In this document: positions 26,977-37,226 of the stretch, piece after piece
How positions within the stretch are numbered: position 1 is the first letter of the stretch
Layout: every line of letters starts with the position of its first letter
NCBI GenBank assembly: GCA_028689635.1
Contig: JAQVCU010000015.1
Span: 1-42,048 of the forward strand
Origin: Oscillospiraceae bacterium
GTDB lineage: Bacteria; Bacillota; Clostridia; Oscillospirales; Ruminococcaceae
DNA length: 42,048 nucleotides
Direction of reading: 5' to 3'
Made by a program: the position numbers and the translations under genes
The notes under the pieces: model-generated
Told to the model about the DNA's origin: nothing
The model's database searches: none
What the model saw: the letters and a program-made list of their open reading frames with translations, nothing else

Positions 26977-27825
26977 TTGAACAGAGAGATCATTACCACG
27001 GGGAAAACCGTAGACGACGCCCTGCAAAAAGCCTATGAGGCCCTGCAGGTCGATAGTGAAAATTCCCAGTTTGAGATCCTGGAGCTTCCCAAGAAAGGCT
27101 TTTTGGGCCTGAAAACTTCCCCCGCGCGGGTGCGCGTTTTTGTAGAATATTCGAAGGCGGACTGCGCGGTGGATTACCTGCAGAAGATCTTTTCCGCCAT
27201 GGGCCTTGCGGAAGTCTCTGTCGAAGTGAAGGAGACCGAAGGAGGCGCCACCCTGATCCTCAGCGGCGAGGGCCTGGGCGTGCTGATCGGACGCCGGGGC
27301 GAGACGCTGGATTCCCTGCAGTACCTGGCGGGCCTGGTGGCCAACCGGCTGGAAGGGGATTATTTCCGCATTACGTTGGATAGCAACAGCTATCGGGAAA
27401 AACGGGAAAAAACCCTGGAATCCCTGGCCAAAAAGCTGGCCGGGCAGGCTGTCCGCACCGGGCGCAGCGTGACGCTGGAGCCCATGAACCCCTATGAGCG
27501 CCGGATCATCCATGCGACGGTGCAGGGGATCGAGAACGCCACATCCGCGTCTGTTGGGGAAGAGCCCAACCGGCGGGTGGTGATCTCTTCCACCGCCCCC
27601 AGAAAACCCTATAACCGCGAAGGCGGCCGCCGCGACGGCGTGCGCCGGGATGCGGGCCGTCGAGATGGCGCGCCGCGGGGCAGAGGCCCCCGTCCGGATC
27701 GCCCCTATGAGCGGCGGGAACGCCCGGCGGAAAAGCCGGCGGCCGCGGGTCAGCCCGTCCGGGAAAAACCCCCGGAGGACGCGGCGACCAGGCCTCTCTA
27801 TTCCAAGATCGAGCTGGACGATTGA
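26977..27825 (+). CDS. khpB: KhpB/Jag RNA-binding protein
   Basis: 282 residues: Jag-N domain (1-50), a KH-like domain with the GxxG loop as LIGRRGETLDSLQ, an R3H domain (NPYERRIIHATVQG) and a disordered tail of about 75 residues rich in Arg, Gly, Pro and Glu. KhpB (Jag, EloR) pairs with KhpA, binds RNA and influences cell elongation in streptococci. The TTG start at 26977 has GGAGG 8 bases upstream. It follows yidC as in most Bacillota, and a strong terminator ends the unit. Confidence 0.93.
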   Translation: MNREIITTGKTVDDALQKAYEALQVDSENSQFEILELPKKGFLGLKTSPARVRVFVEYSKADCAVDYLQKIFSAMGLAEVSVEVKETEGGATLILSGEGLGVLIGRRGETLDSLQYLAGLVANRLEGDYFRITLDSNSYREKREKTLESLAKKLAGQAVRTGRSVTLEPMNPYERRIIHATVQGIENATSASVGEEPNRRVVISSTAPRKPYNREGGRRDGVRRDAGRRDGAPRGRGPRPDRPYERRERPAEKPAAAGQPVREKPPEDAATRPLYSKIELDD

Positions 27826-27843
27826 CAACAGATGTTTTTCCTT

Positions 27844-27873
27844 AAAAGCGCGGCCTGCGGGCCGCGCTTTTCT
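27844..27873 (+). terminator. terminator of the rpmH-khpB unit
   Basis: Perfect 12-bp stem AAAAGCGCGGCC / GGCCGCGCTTTT with a 4-base loop, ending in TTTT. Confidence 0.85.
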
Positions 27874-27904
27874 ACGCCTTTTTTCTGTCTGGCCCGCCGC
27901 CTGC

Positions 27905-27933
27905 TTTTCATTTGCGGCGCTTTGTGGTACACT
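27905..27933 (+). promoter_or_regulatory. possible mnmE promoter
   Basis: -35 TTTTCA (27905-27910), spacer 17, -10 TACACT (27928-27933), between the preceding terminator and the mnmE start. Confidence 0.4.
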
Positions 27934-27990
27934 GTATCTGTTTATCAACGGAAGGCGGCGGCTTTTCCGAAAAGAAGGACGATGTCATTG

Positions 27991-29364
27991 ATGCAGAGCG
28001 AAGCGGTTACCATAGCGGCTGTTTCCACCCCCCTTGGGGTGGGTGGGATCGGCGTGATCCGGGTCTCCGGCCCCCGCGCGCACCGTCTGGCGGCGGAGGT
28101 CTTTCGCCCGGTCGGCGGCCGCACGCCGGAAAACTGTCCGGGCTATTCAGCGGTCTACGGCCGCCTTTTTGATGAGGAAGGGGAGTTTGACGACGCCGTG
28201 GTGACGGTGTTTCGCGCTCCCTACAGCTATACCGGGGAGGATGTGGCGGAAATTTCCTGCCACGGCGGCGTCTATTTGGTGCAGCGCGCCCTGCGGGCCC
28301 TTATCCGCCGCGGCGTCCAGCCTGCGGCGCCGGGGGAATTTACCAAACGGGCTTTTTTAAACGGAAAGCTTTCCCTTACCCAGGCGGAAGCGGTCATGGA
28401 TCTGATCTCGGCCCAGGGGACCGAGGCGGCCCGGGCGGCCCTTACCCTGCGGGATGGGGCCCTTTTCCGCAGCGTCCACGGTCTGGAGGAACGGCTGCTT
28501 GCCCTGGCGGGGCATCTGGCTGCCTGGGTGGATTATCCGGACGAGGAGATCGAGGAGGTCGACCCCGCCGCCATGGCTTCGGAACTGGCGGCCGTAGCCC
28601 GGGAGGGAAAACGGCTGCTTGCCACTTTTGACGCCGGAAAGATACTTCGAGAAGGGGTGGAGACTGTGATCGCCGGGAGCCCCAACGTGGGGAAATCCAC
28701 CCTGATGAACCTGCTGGCGGGCTGCGAAAAAAGCATCGTCACCGAAATTCCCGGTACCACCCGGGACGTGGTGGAGGAGATGGTGCGGGTGGGGGATGTG
28801 ATCCTGCGTCTGGCCGATACGGCGGGGCTGCGGAATACGGAGGACCCGGTGGAGCGCACCGGCGTGACCCTGGCCCGCCGCCGCCTGGATACGGCGGGGC
28901 TGGTGCTGGCGGTATTTGACAGCTCCCGTCCACTGGGACAGGAGGATCGGGAGCTGCTTGCGGCTATCCGCGGCCGGGCAGCGGTGGCCGTGGTCAACAA
29001 AAGCGACCTGCCCACCCTGTTGCAGCGGGAGGAAGTGGAGGCTGCCGCCGCGGAGACGGTATGGCTTTCCGCGGCCTCTGGCGAGGGCGTGGACGTGCTC
29101 TCCGCCGCCATCGCCCGGGTGATCGGGCAGGCGCAGCTGGATACGACCTCCGCCATGATCGCCAACGAACGGCAGCGGGACTGCCTTTGCCGGGCGCTTT
29201 CTTCAGTGGAGGAGGCCGCGGCGGCGCTGGGAGAGGGACAGACTTTGGACGCGGTAGACGTCTGTGTGGAGGATGCGATCCAGCATTTGGGCGACCTGAC
29301 CGGTGAGAGGGCCGGAGACCTTGTTGTTGAGCAGGTCTTTTCCCGCTTTTGCGTCGGGAAATAA
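27991..29364 (+). CDS. mnmE: tRNA modification GTPase MnmE
   Basis: 457 residues. With MnmG it makes the cmnm5U modification at tRNA wobble U34. Order: N-terminal folate-binding domain (TIAAVSTPLGVGGIGVIRVSG), helical domain, and an inserted GTPase domain with G1 GSPNVGKST near residue 229, G3 DTAGL and G4 NKSD. The C-terminus ends FCVGK, the conserved cysteine motif. Start: ATG 27991 is 11 bases from AAGGA; ATG 27982 is too close to it, and the open frame upstream overlaps the khpB terminator. mnmG follows. Confidence 0.97.
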   Translation: MQSEAVTIAAVSTPLGVGGIGVIRVSGPRAHRLAAEVFRPVGGRTPENCPGYSAVYGRLFDEEGEFDDAVVTVFRAPYSYTGEDVAEISCHGGVYLVQRALRALIRRGVQPAAPGEFTKRAFLNGKLSLTQAEAVMDLISAQGTEAARAALTLRDGALFRSVHGLEERLLALAGHLAAWVDYPDEEIEEVDPAAMASELAAVAREGKRLLATFDAGKILREGVETVIAGSPNVGKSTLMNLLAGCEKSIVTEIPGTTRDVVEEMVRVGDVILRLADTAGLRNTEDPVERTGVTLARRRLDTAGLVLAVFDSSRPLGQEDRELLAAIRGRAAVAVVNKSDLPTLLQREEVEAAAAETVWLSAASGEGVDVLSAAIARVIGQAQLDTTSAMIANERQRDCLCRALSSVEEAAAALGEGQTLDAVDVCVEDAIQHLGDLTGERAGDLVVEQVFSRFCVGK

Positions 29365-29443
29365 CAATTAGTATATTTATCAATTATTATAATATATCGT
29401 ATTTCCAGGCTTTTGGCTGGGAATGGCAAGGACGGAGAATACC

Positions 29444-31333
29444 ATGGAATACTATCAGGCGGATCCTTATGAGATCGCAGTGATCGGCGCGGGCCACGCG
29501 GGGGTGGAGGCTGCCTTGGCGGCGGCGCGGCTTGGCCTGCGCACCATTCTTTTTACCATCAGCCTGGACGCTGTCTCCAATATGCCCTGCAACCCCTCCA
29601 TCGGGGGGACGGCCAAAGGGCATCTGGTGAGGGAGATCGACGCTTTAGGCGGGGAGATGGGGAAAGCCGCGGATAAGACCTTTTTGCAAAGCCGCATGCT
29701 TAACCGCGGCAAAGGCCCGGCGGTGCACAGCCTGCGGGTACAAGCCGACCGCATGGCCTATCATAATCTGATGAAAAAGACGGTGGAGCAACAAAAGAAT
29801 CTGGATCTAAAGCAGGCGGAGATCATCGAGGTGCGCTGCGGTGAGGACGGGCGCGTTTCGGCGGTGGTCACGGCGCTGGGTGCCATCCATCCGGTGAAGG
29901 CCGCCGTTATCGCTACGGGCACCTTTTTGCGGGGCGTCGTCTATGTGGGCGACGTCAGCTATCCCAGCGGGCCGGACGGCCTGCATCCCGCCGTGCCCCT
30001 TTCGGATTCCCTCCGGGAACTGGGGCTTCATCTGCGGCGGTTTAAAACGGGGACCCCGGCCCGGGTACATCGGGCCAGCATCGATTTTTCCCAGTTGGAG
30101 GAGCAGGCGGGCGACGACCCGGTGACCCCTTTTTCTTTTGAAACACAGGAAGAGCTGCACAACCAGTTTTTGTGCCATATCGCCTATACCAATGAAGCCA
30201 CCCACCAGGTGATCCGGGACAACATCCATCGTTCTCCGCTCTACGGCGGAAAGATCGAGGGGGTGGGCCCCCGCTACTGCCCCAGCATTGAGGATAAGGT
30301 GATGCGCTTTGGCGATAAGCCCCGGCATCAGCTTTTTGTAGAACCCATGGGCCTTGACACAGAGGAGATGTACCTGCAAGGGATGAGCTCCTCCCTGCCG
30401 GAGGATGTCCAGATCGCCTTTTATCGGACGATCAAGGGGTTTGAGCATGTGAAGGTGATGCGCAACGCCTATGCCATCGAGTATGATTCGGTGGATCCCC
30501 TGGATCTGAAGCCGACGCTGGAATTTAAAATGGTGAAAGGGCTTTACGGCGCCGGACAGTTCAACGGTACCTCCGGATATGAGGAAGCCGCCGCCCAGGG
30601 CCTGGTGGCAGGCGTCAACGCGGCCTTGGAGCTGCTGGGAAGGGAACAGGTGGTGCTGGAACGGTCGGGAAGTTACATCGGCACGCTGATCGACGACCTG
30701 GTGACCAAAGGCTGCTCCGACCCTTATCGGATGATGACCTCTCGATCGGAGTACCGCCTTTTGCTGCGGCAGGATAACGCCGACGCCCGTCTGACCCCTC
30801 TGGGCTATGAAATTGGGCTGATTTCGCAGGAGCGCTATGAGCGGTTCTTAGAAAAGCAGCGGCTGAAAGAGGAGGAGATCCGCCGGTTGGAAGCAACCGC
30901 TATCCCGCCTTCTCAGGAGCTGAACCAGATGCTTGTTTCACGTGAAACAGCGCCGGTGACCACCGGCTTTAAACTGGCGGAACTGCTGCGCCGCCCCCAG
31001 ATCTCTTATGCCGATTTGGCGCCTTTTGATCCCCAGCGCCCGGCCTTACGCCGGGAGATCGCAGAGGTGGTGGAAGTGGAGATCAAATACGAGGGGTATA
31101 TCAAAAAACAGCTCTCTGCGGTGGAGCAGGTGCGACGGCTGGAAGGAAAACCTTTGCCGGAGAAGATGGATTACCGGGAGATCAACGGCCTGCGCTTGGA
31201 GGCCCAGGAAAAACTCAATCGAGTCCAGCCGCGCAGCATCGGCCAGGCCAGCCGGATCTCCGGCGTGAGCCCGGCGGATGTTTCGGTGCTGCTGATCTGG
31301 CTGGAACAGCGGGGAAGGGAGGAGCAGGCATGA
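29444..31333 (+). CDS. mnmG: tRNA uridine-5-carboxymethylaminomethyl modification enzyme MnmG
   Basis: 629 residues. FAD-dependent partner of MnmE. Rossmann motif GAGHAGVEAALAAARLG at the N-terminus, the conserved CNPSIGG, GGLHPAVPLS-like region, and the C-terminal helical domain ending ISGVSPADVSVLLIWL. GGAG lies 7 bases before ATG 29444, a better start than ATG 29423. The stop overlaps the rsmG start (ATGA). An exact parS site lies inside the gene at 30934-30949 and codes for VSRET. Confidence 0.97.
   Translation: MEYYQADPYEIAVIGAGHAGVEAALAAARLGLRTILFTISLDAVSNMPCNPSIGGTAKGHLVREIDALGGEMGKAADKTFLQSRMLNRGKGPAVHSLRVQADRMAYHNLMKKTVEQQKNLDLKQAEIIEVRCGEDGRVSAVVTALGAIHPVKAAVIATGTFLRGVVYVGDVSYPSGPDGLHPAVPLSDSLRELGLHLRRFKTGTPARVHRASIDFSQLEEQAGDDPVTPFSFETQEELHNQFLCHIAYTNEATHQVIRDNIHRSPLYGGKIEGVGPRYCPSIEDKVMRFGDKPRHQLFVEPMGLDTEEMYLQGMSSSLPEDVQIAFYRTIKGFEHVKVMRNAYAIEYDSVDPLDLKPTLEFKMVKGLYGAGQFNGTSGYEEAAAQGLVAGVNAALELLGREQVVLERSGSYIGTLIDDLVTKGCSDPYRMMTSRSEYRLLLRQDNADARLTPLGYEIGLISQERYERFLEKQRLKEEEIRRLEATAIPPSQELNQMLVSRETAPVTTGFKLAELLRRPQISYADLAPFDPQRPALRREIAEVVEVEIKYEGYIKKQLSAVEQVRRLEGKPLPEKMDYREINGLRLEAQEKLNRVQPRSIGQASRISGVSPADVSVLLIWLEQRGREEQA
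30934..30949. promoter_or_regulatory. parS: parS centromere site (exact)
   Basis: The 16-base palindrome TGTTTCACGTGAAACA is a perfect match to the B. subtilis-type parS consensus, the nucleation site for ParB/Spo0J. It lies within mnmG, about 6.3 kb from parB and about 6.6 kb from oriC. Confidence 0.95.
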
Positions 31334-32043
31334 GCATTGACAAAGAAAAGCTGATTTCCCTGGCGGAAGCGGCGGGGGTGGCCCTTACCCCTCAAATGGC
31401 GGAACAGTTTGACCGATACGCCGGTTTGTTGGTGGAATGGAATGAGAAGATGAATCTCACCGCCATCACCCAGCCTGAGGAGATCGTGGTCAAGCATTTT
31501 GTGGACAGCCTGATCCCTCTGGCTCAGTTTCCGGTGCCACAAAACGCCTCGGTCATCGATGTGGGCACCGGCGCGGGGTTCCCCGGCCTGCCCTGGAAGA
31601 TCGCGCGGCCGGATCTGAAGCTTACCCTGCTGGACAGCCTCAACAAGCGGCTCAATTTTTTAAACGAGGTGCTGTCCCAGCTGCAGATCACGGGGGAGAC
31701 CGTCCATGCCCGGGCGGAGGACGGCGGGAAAAATCCGCAGTACCGCGAGCGCTTTGATATCGCTACGGCGCGGGCGGTGGCAAACCTGACGGCGCTTTCA
31801 GAGTACTGCCTGCCCTATGTTAACGTGGGCGGCTACTTCCTGGCCCTCAAAAGCGGCCAGATCGACGACGAGCTGGAACAGGCAAAGCCGGCGATCCGTC
31901 TGTTGGGCGGAAAATGCCGGGAGATCATCCCCTATGCCCTGCCGGACGGAAGCGGGCGAAGCCTGATCGTGCTGGAGAAAATATCGCAAACTCCGGCAAA
32001 ATATCCCCGTCCCGCCGCACAAATGGCAAAAAAGCCCTTATAA
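31330..32043 (+). CDS. rsmG: 16S rRNA (guanine527-N7)-methyltransferase
   Basis: 237 residues. SAM-dependent enzyme modifying G527 of 16S rRNA. The SAM-binding signature VIDVGTGAGFPGLPWKIARPDLKLTLLDSLNKRLNFL and the later ARAVANLTALSEYCLPYV are typical. The start ATG overlaps the mnmG stop. The C-terminal tail of about 20 residues is basic and Pro/Ala-rich. Loss of this enzyme gives low-level streptomycin resistance in other bacteria. A terminator follows. Confidence 0.96.
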   Translation: MSIDKEKLISLAEAAGVALTPQMAEQFDRYAGLLVEWNEKMNLTAITQPEEIVVKHFVDSLIPLAQFPVPQNASVIDVGTGAGFPGLPWKIARPDLKLTLLDSLNKRLNFLNEVLSQLQITGETVHARAEDGGKNPQYRERFDIATARAVANLTALSEYCLPYVNVGGYFLALKSGQIDDELEQAKPAIRLLGGKCREIIPYALPDGSGRSLIVLEKISQTPAKYPRPAAQMAKKPL

Positions 32044-32066
32044 CGCAAAAATGAGAGTCGATATCC

Positions 32067-32085
32067 GCCGGATACCGGCTTTTTT
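32067..32085 (+). terminator. terminator after rsmG
   Basis: GCCGG-ATA-CCGGC followed by TTTTTT. The outer bases CGCAAAAA and TTTTTTGCG can extend the stem. Confidence 0.7.
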
Positions 32086-32189
32086 GCGATTTCTTTTGCT
32101 GGAAAAACCCTCCGCGCTGTGATAAGGTGAGGTCAGAGCAGAAAACGGGAGCCGAATCTAAGGACAGGCTGCAAAGGAGCGCGGGGATC

Positions 32190-33002
32190 ATGATCCTTTC
32201 TGAAAAAAGCGAAAACCGGGTGCGGATGGTTCCGCTGCAAAAGAGCGCGCCAAACCCATCCCAACCTCGCCGGGAATTCCGGCAGGAAGAATTGGAACAG
32301 CTGGCCCAGAGCATTGCGGCCAACGGCTTGCTGCAGCCGGTGGTCCTGCGGCGCACGGGGCAGGGCTACGAGATCATCGCGGGGGAGCGCCGCTGCCGGG
32401 CCTGCGCCCTGCTGGGGTACACCGAAGTGCCGGCGCTGATCCGTTCGGTCACAGAGAAGGAATCCGCTGTGCTGGCGCTAATAGAAAACCTGCAGCGCCA
32501 GGATCTGGGGATTTTTGACGAAGCGGAGGGGATCTATCAGCTGGTGCACTTCTGGGGCATCACCCAGGAAGAAGCGGCCCAGCGCCTGGGGATCGCCCAA
32601 TCCACCTTGGCCAACAAGCTGCGGCTTTTAAAACTCTGTCCCGCGGTGCGGGAGATCATCATGCGTTACGGCCTGACCGAGCGTCACGCCCGGGCGCTGC
32701 TAAAGCTTACCGGCCCGGAACAGCAGCAAAAGGTGCTGGAGAAGGTGCTGGAAAAAAGCTGGAACGTTGCGCAGACCGAACAATACATAGGGGCGCTGCT
32801 GCAAAAAAGGCAGGGCAGAGCTGTCCGGCTGTTTGTGCTCAAGGATGTGCGCCTTTTTTTGAACACCATGACCAACGCGGTGGCCACCATGAAAAACGCC
32901 GGAGTGGACGTGGTCTCTTATGAAAACGACGGGGACGATTACATTGAATACATTGTGCGGATCCCCAAAGCCTGTGGAATAAAAGCCAAAAGCCTGGCAT
33001 AA
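32190..33002 (+). CDS. noc: nucleoid occlusion protein Noc (ParB paralog)
   Basis: 270 residues of the ParB family: N-terminal CTP-binding part with GERRCRA and ENLQRQDLGIFDEAEG, a central helix-turn-helix (TQEEAAQRLGIAQSTLANKLRLL), and a C-terminal dimerisation part. Position after mnmG-rsmG and before parA-parB is the standard place of noc in Bacillota; Noc blocks division over the chromosome. AAAGGAG lies 10 bases before ATG 32190. The N-terminus (MILSEKSENRVRMVPL) lacks the clear amphipathic membrane helix of B. subtilis Noc. A purely ParB-like role cannot be excluded. Confidence 0.88.
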   Translation: MILSEKSENRVRMVPLQKSAPNPSQPRREFRQEELEQLAQSIAANGLLQPVVLRRTGQGYEIIAGERRCRACALLGYTEVPALIRSVTEKESAVLALIENLQRQDLGIFDEAEGIYQLVHFWGITQEEAAQRLGIAQSTLANKLRLLKLCPAVREIIMRYGLTERHARALLKLTGPEQQQKVLEKVLEKSWNVAQTEQYIGALLQKRQGRAVRLFVLKDVRLFLNTMTNAVATMKNAGVDVVSYENDGDDYIEYIVRIPKACGIKAKSLA

Positions 33003-33030
33003 GCCAATTTTTCGGGGCTCCTCCTTTTCC

Positions 33031-33057
33031 GGCGGGCATACGCCCGCCTCTCTTTTT
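33031..33057 (+). terminator. terminator of noc
   Basis: GGCGGGC-ATAC-GCCCGCC stem followed by TCTCTTTTT, 29 bases past the noc stop. Confidence 0.85.
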
Positions 33058-33104
33058 CGCTATCCTTCTTAGAAGGTTTAGCATAGAAGCCTCCCAAGCT
33101 GACG

Positions 33105-33142
33105 AAAAAAGCCGCCCAAAAGGGAGTTCAACTTAGGGATTT
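33105..33142. repeat. left flanking inverted repeat of the island
   Basis: AAAAAAGCCGCCC, 14 variable bases, then CTTAGGGATTT. It pairs with the right copy at 36184-36221. The rest of the stretch to the HNH gene (33143-33311) has no gene, only the terminator at 33195. Confidence 0.8.
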
Positions 33143-33194
33143 ACGAAAATAAGTAAATTTTTGACCGACTCTCTTCAAGCGGAGGCTCGAAAGA

Positions 33195-33234
33195 AAAGAC
33201 TGCACCGAAGGATAAAACCTTTAGTGCAGTCTTT
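33195..33234 (-). terminator. terminator downstream of the HNH gene (bidirectional)
   Basis: 11-bp stem AAAGACTGCAC / GTGCAGTCTTT with inner AAGG/CCTT pairing; T residues follow in both directions. Confidence 0.7.
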
Positions 33235-33311
33235 CTTGATGAAAAAATCCAATATTTTACACATTAATAACTAGTCATAAATATTAATAAATCGATCTAA
33301 TAAATGGATTG

Positions 33312-33905
33312 CTAAACAGCTATTTCGTTTCTCATGTTTAAATAAGCAAGGAATCCACTAGTCAGATATTCCTCAGGTAACTGCCTAATAGTAGTTACTT
33401 CATTAATGAATGAGATATGCCTATGTTCGATATCATTCCTATATCCGATAGTGCCATCCAGATTGATGCGCAGAAGACCAGAATCAAACATTTTATGATG
33501 ATTTTCACAGAGCCAAATTCCATTCTCACCACTAATTGCATGACTAAGTTTTTGCTCGATGGTTAGAGTTTGAACTTTCTTGATATCAGCAACTGGCCAA
33601 ATATGTGCACCTTGAATTAATTCCGGAATTTCACATTTGCACAAAGCACAATGTTTACTTCCGAGCCTACGAAGTAGATTAAAAATATATCTTGGAGAAC
33701 GCAAACTATCATTCTCTATAAAGGCATTCTTTTCTAACTGCATATCAGTAGGAACTACTGTAATATTATTCATCTTTTTAATTACGTTCAAAGATGATTC
33801 TGGTAATTCTCTTAAATCGCCTTCAAGTACTTCGTATAACGTTAAGCTGTGCTGTGGTTGTGCTAATATAGATAATGCATATGAGTTCCTTGATGGCAAA
33901 CTCAT
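33312..33905 (-). CDS. HNH endonuclease domain protein, possibly N-terminally truncated
   Basis: 197 residues. The C-terminal half is an HNH nuclease domain of the restriction-enzyme type: CALCKCEIPELIQGAHIWPVADIKK ... NGIWLCENHHKMFDSGLLRINLDG, with the zinc cysteines, the first His (AHIWP) and the catalytic Asn-His-His. RSPRYIFNLLRRLGSKHCALC in front is typical of HNH proteins that follow a specificity domain. The N-terminal 80 residues match nothing I know and no ribosome site precedes ATG 33905, so the gene may be a 3' fragment whose start was formed by rearrangement. AT-rich codon use unlike the host. It may be cargo for defence against foreign DNA; that is inference. Confidence 0.7.
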   Translation of the reverse strand: MSLPSRNSYALSILAQPQHSLTLYEVLEGDLRELPESSLNVIKKMNNITVVPTDMQLEKNAFIENDSLRSPRYIFNLLRRLGSKHCALCKCEIPELIQGAHIWPVADIKKVQTLTIEQKLSHAISGENGIWLCENHHKMFDSGLLRINLDGTIGYRNDIEHRHISFINEVTTIRQLPEEYLTSGFLAYLNMRNEIAV

Positions 33906-33954
33906 CCGCCCGGAGGCAGTAAAGGTTATTCAAATTACTGAAGCCCTCGGCTAA
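33860..33954 (+). pseudogene. 3' remnant of a plus-strand gene
   Basis: This frame reads as a plausible protein end (NAYEFLDGKLIRPEAVKVIQITEALG, then TAA) and is followed 14 bases later by a plus-strand terminator, the pattern of a real gene end. It overlaps the first codons of the HNH gene on the other strand, and no start or upstream domain is found. Probably the tail of a lost element gene. Confidence 0.35.
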
Positions 33955-33967
33955 AAGATCTATTGGG

Positions 33968-34004
33968 AAAGGCACAGTGGAATCATCTGCTGTGTCTTTT
34001 TCTT
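33968..34004 (+). terminator. plus-strand terminator inside the island
   Basis: AAAGGCACAG pairs with CTGTGTCTTT, then TTTCTTT. It has no intact plus-strand gene before it. The following stretch to 34231 has no gene; it holds a GTAACG-ATT-CGTTAC inverted repeat at 34193-34207. Confidence 0.6.
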
Positions 34005-34231
34005 TGAAAAATGTACTCTTTCAAGATGAAATACACATCATATTTACCGCAATTATGTGCAGTTTATCTCGGTTGTGGCTTTAATACCCCCTTTGAAAGC
34101 GCGTTTTTCAACACGAAGCCCCACGCCGCTGTCCGAGATGAAAAGTTGTAAAGATCAGACCACCCCTACCGGTCAATAAACACTTTTAGGGAGTAACGAT
34201 TCGTTACGCCATATCGAAAGGAGGAATCCCT

Positions 34232-34390
34232 ATGGACGAAAAAACCATCAGCGTTACCGAAAAAGCAATCGGTGACACGCTCTACATTATAGAATCAGCA
34301 GTCAGCAGCACTGCCAAAGAGACGGCTTATGACAAGCTGAAACGCATGATACTAAGTGACATAAAAAGCCTTGAAATGAGGGTTTCTTAG
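34232..34390 (+). CDS. TnpW-like transposon-encoded small protein
   Basis: 52 residues, MDEKTISVTEKAIGDTLYII ... AKETAYDKLKRMILSDIK. The pattern IGxTxYxI ... ETxxDKLxRMI fits the small TnpW family found next to serine recombinases of Tn4451-type elements; its function is unknown. AAAGGAGG stands about 8 bases before ATG 34232. The recombinase starts 77 bases downstream on the same strand. Confidence 0.7.
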   Translation: MDEKTISVTEKAIGDTLYIIESAVSSTAKETAYDKLKRMILSDIKSLEMRVS

Positions 34391-34419
34391 CCCATATCAA
34401 CTTGACTTCTTCACAGTAG

Positions 34420-36173
<1,754 letters not shown>

Positions 36174-36183
36174 CCGGGATTAA

Positions 36184-36221
36184 AAATCCCTAAGACGCAC
36201 CCTCAAAAGGGCGGCTTTTTT
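36184..36221. repeat. right flanking inverted repeat of the island
   Basis: AAATCCCTAAG, 14 variable bases, then GGGCGGCTTTTTT, the inverse of the left copy apart from the middle. Confidence 0.8.
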
Positions 36222-36249
36222 CTGTGGGCCGGGGTCATACAAAAGAAAA

Positions 36250-36265
36250 TGTTTCACGTGAAACC
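36250..36265. promoter_or_regulatory. parS: parS-like site upstream of parA
   Basis: TGTTTCACGTGAAACC matches the 16-base parS consensus at 15 positions. It lies 23 bases before the parA -35 box, so ParB spreading could also affect this promoter. Confidence 0.9.
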
Positions 36266-36287
36266 CTGGGGCGGATCTTTGGCGCGG

Positions 36288-36316
36288 TTGAAATCACGGC
36301 ACAAACATGGTATGAT
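36288..36316 (+). promoter_or_regulatory. parAB promoter
   Basis: -35 TTGAAA (36288-36293), spacer 17, -10 TATGAT (36311-36316). Confidence 0.65.
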
Positions 36317-36439
36317 ACCTAACATAGGCCTCCAATGGGGGCAAAAAAAGCCGCATTTACCGGAAAAAGCCGTCTAAAGGCAAAAAACGCGGCGGAAACT
36401 GGAAAAACGGGGCAGATCGGCCCCGGGAGGAGAAGGCCC

Positions 36440-37204
36440 ATGGGAAAAGTCATATCGGTCACCAACCAGAAGGGCGGCGTGGGAAAAACCACCACCACGG
36501 TCAACACCGTCGCCTGGCTGGGGCTGAAGGGAAAGAAAACGCTGCTTGTGGATATCGATCCCCAGGGGAATTCCACCAGCGGGCTGGGAGTGAACAAACG
36601 GAATATCATCTGCTCCACCTATGATCTGCTCATCGGCAGCGCCGGGGCGGAGGAGGCTCTGGTCCACACTGCGTTTCAGAATGTGGATCTGCTGCCCTCC
36701 AACATCAATCTGGCGGCGGCGGAGATCGAGATCGTGGAGATGGAAGATCGCGCCCAACGCCTGAAAACCGCGCTGGCGCCGATAAAGGGCCGCTATGATT
36801 ATATCCTGATCGACTGCCCGCCTTCCCTTGGGCTCATCACCATCAACGCTCTGACGGCCAGCGATACGCTGTTGGTGCCGATCCAGTGCGAATATTACGC
36901 CCTGGAGGGGCTGACGCAGCTGATCTCCACCGTGCGCCAGGTCAAGCGGCTGTACAACCCCAATATCGAGATCGAGGGCGTGCTGCTTACCATGTACGAC
37001 GGCCGCCTGAACCTGACCATGCAGGTGGTGCAGGAGGTCAAAAAATATTTTCCCCAGAAGGTATACAGCACCACCATTCCAAGGAACGTGCGCCTTTCCG
37101 AGTCGCCCAGCTTTGGTCAACCGGTGATGTACTTTGACAGGGGCTCCAAAGGATCGAAGGCTTATGAGGAGCTGGCAGAGGAAATTTTGAAAAAGAACCG
37201 GTAA
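36440..37204 (+). CDS. parA: chromosome partitioning ATPase ParA (Soj)
   Basis: 254 residues. The deviant Walker A KGGVGKTTTT with the signature Lys (MGKVISVTNQKGGVGKTT), then LLVDIDPQGNSTSGLG and DYILIDCPPSLGLITINAL. It works with ParB and parS in origin segregation and in control of DnaA. The start is ATG 36440 after GGGAGGAGAAGG; the 35 codons upstream are Lys/Arg-rich and not family sequence. parB follows 22 bases later. Confidence 0.97.
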   Translation: MGKVISVTNQKGGVGKTTTTVNTVAWLGLKGKKTLLVDIDPQGNSTSGLGVNKRNIICSTYDLLIGSAGAEEALVHTAFQNVDLLPSNINLAAAEIEIVEMEDRAQRLKTALAPIKGRYDYILIDCPPSLGLITINALTASDTLLVPIQCEYYALEGLTQLISTVRQVKRLYNPNIEIEGVLLTMYDGRLNLTMQVVQEVKKYFPQKVYSTTIPRNVRLSESPSFGQPVMYFDRGSKGSKAYEELAEEILKKNR

Positions 37205-37226
37205 AGGCGGGGACGGAGGAGAAAAA

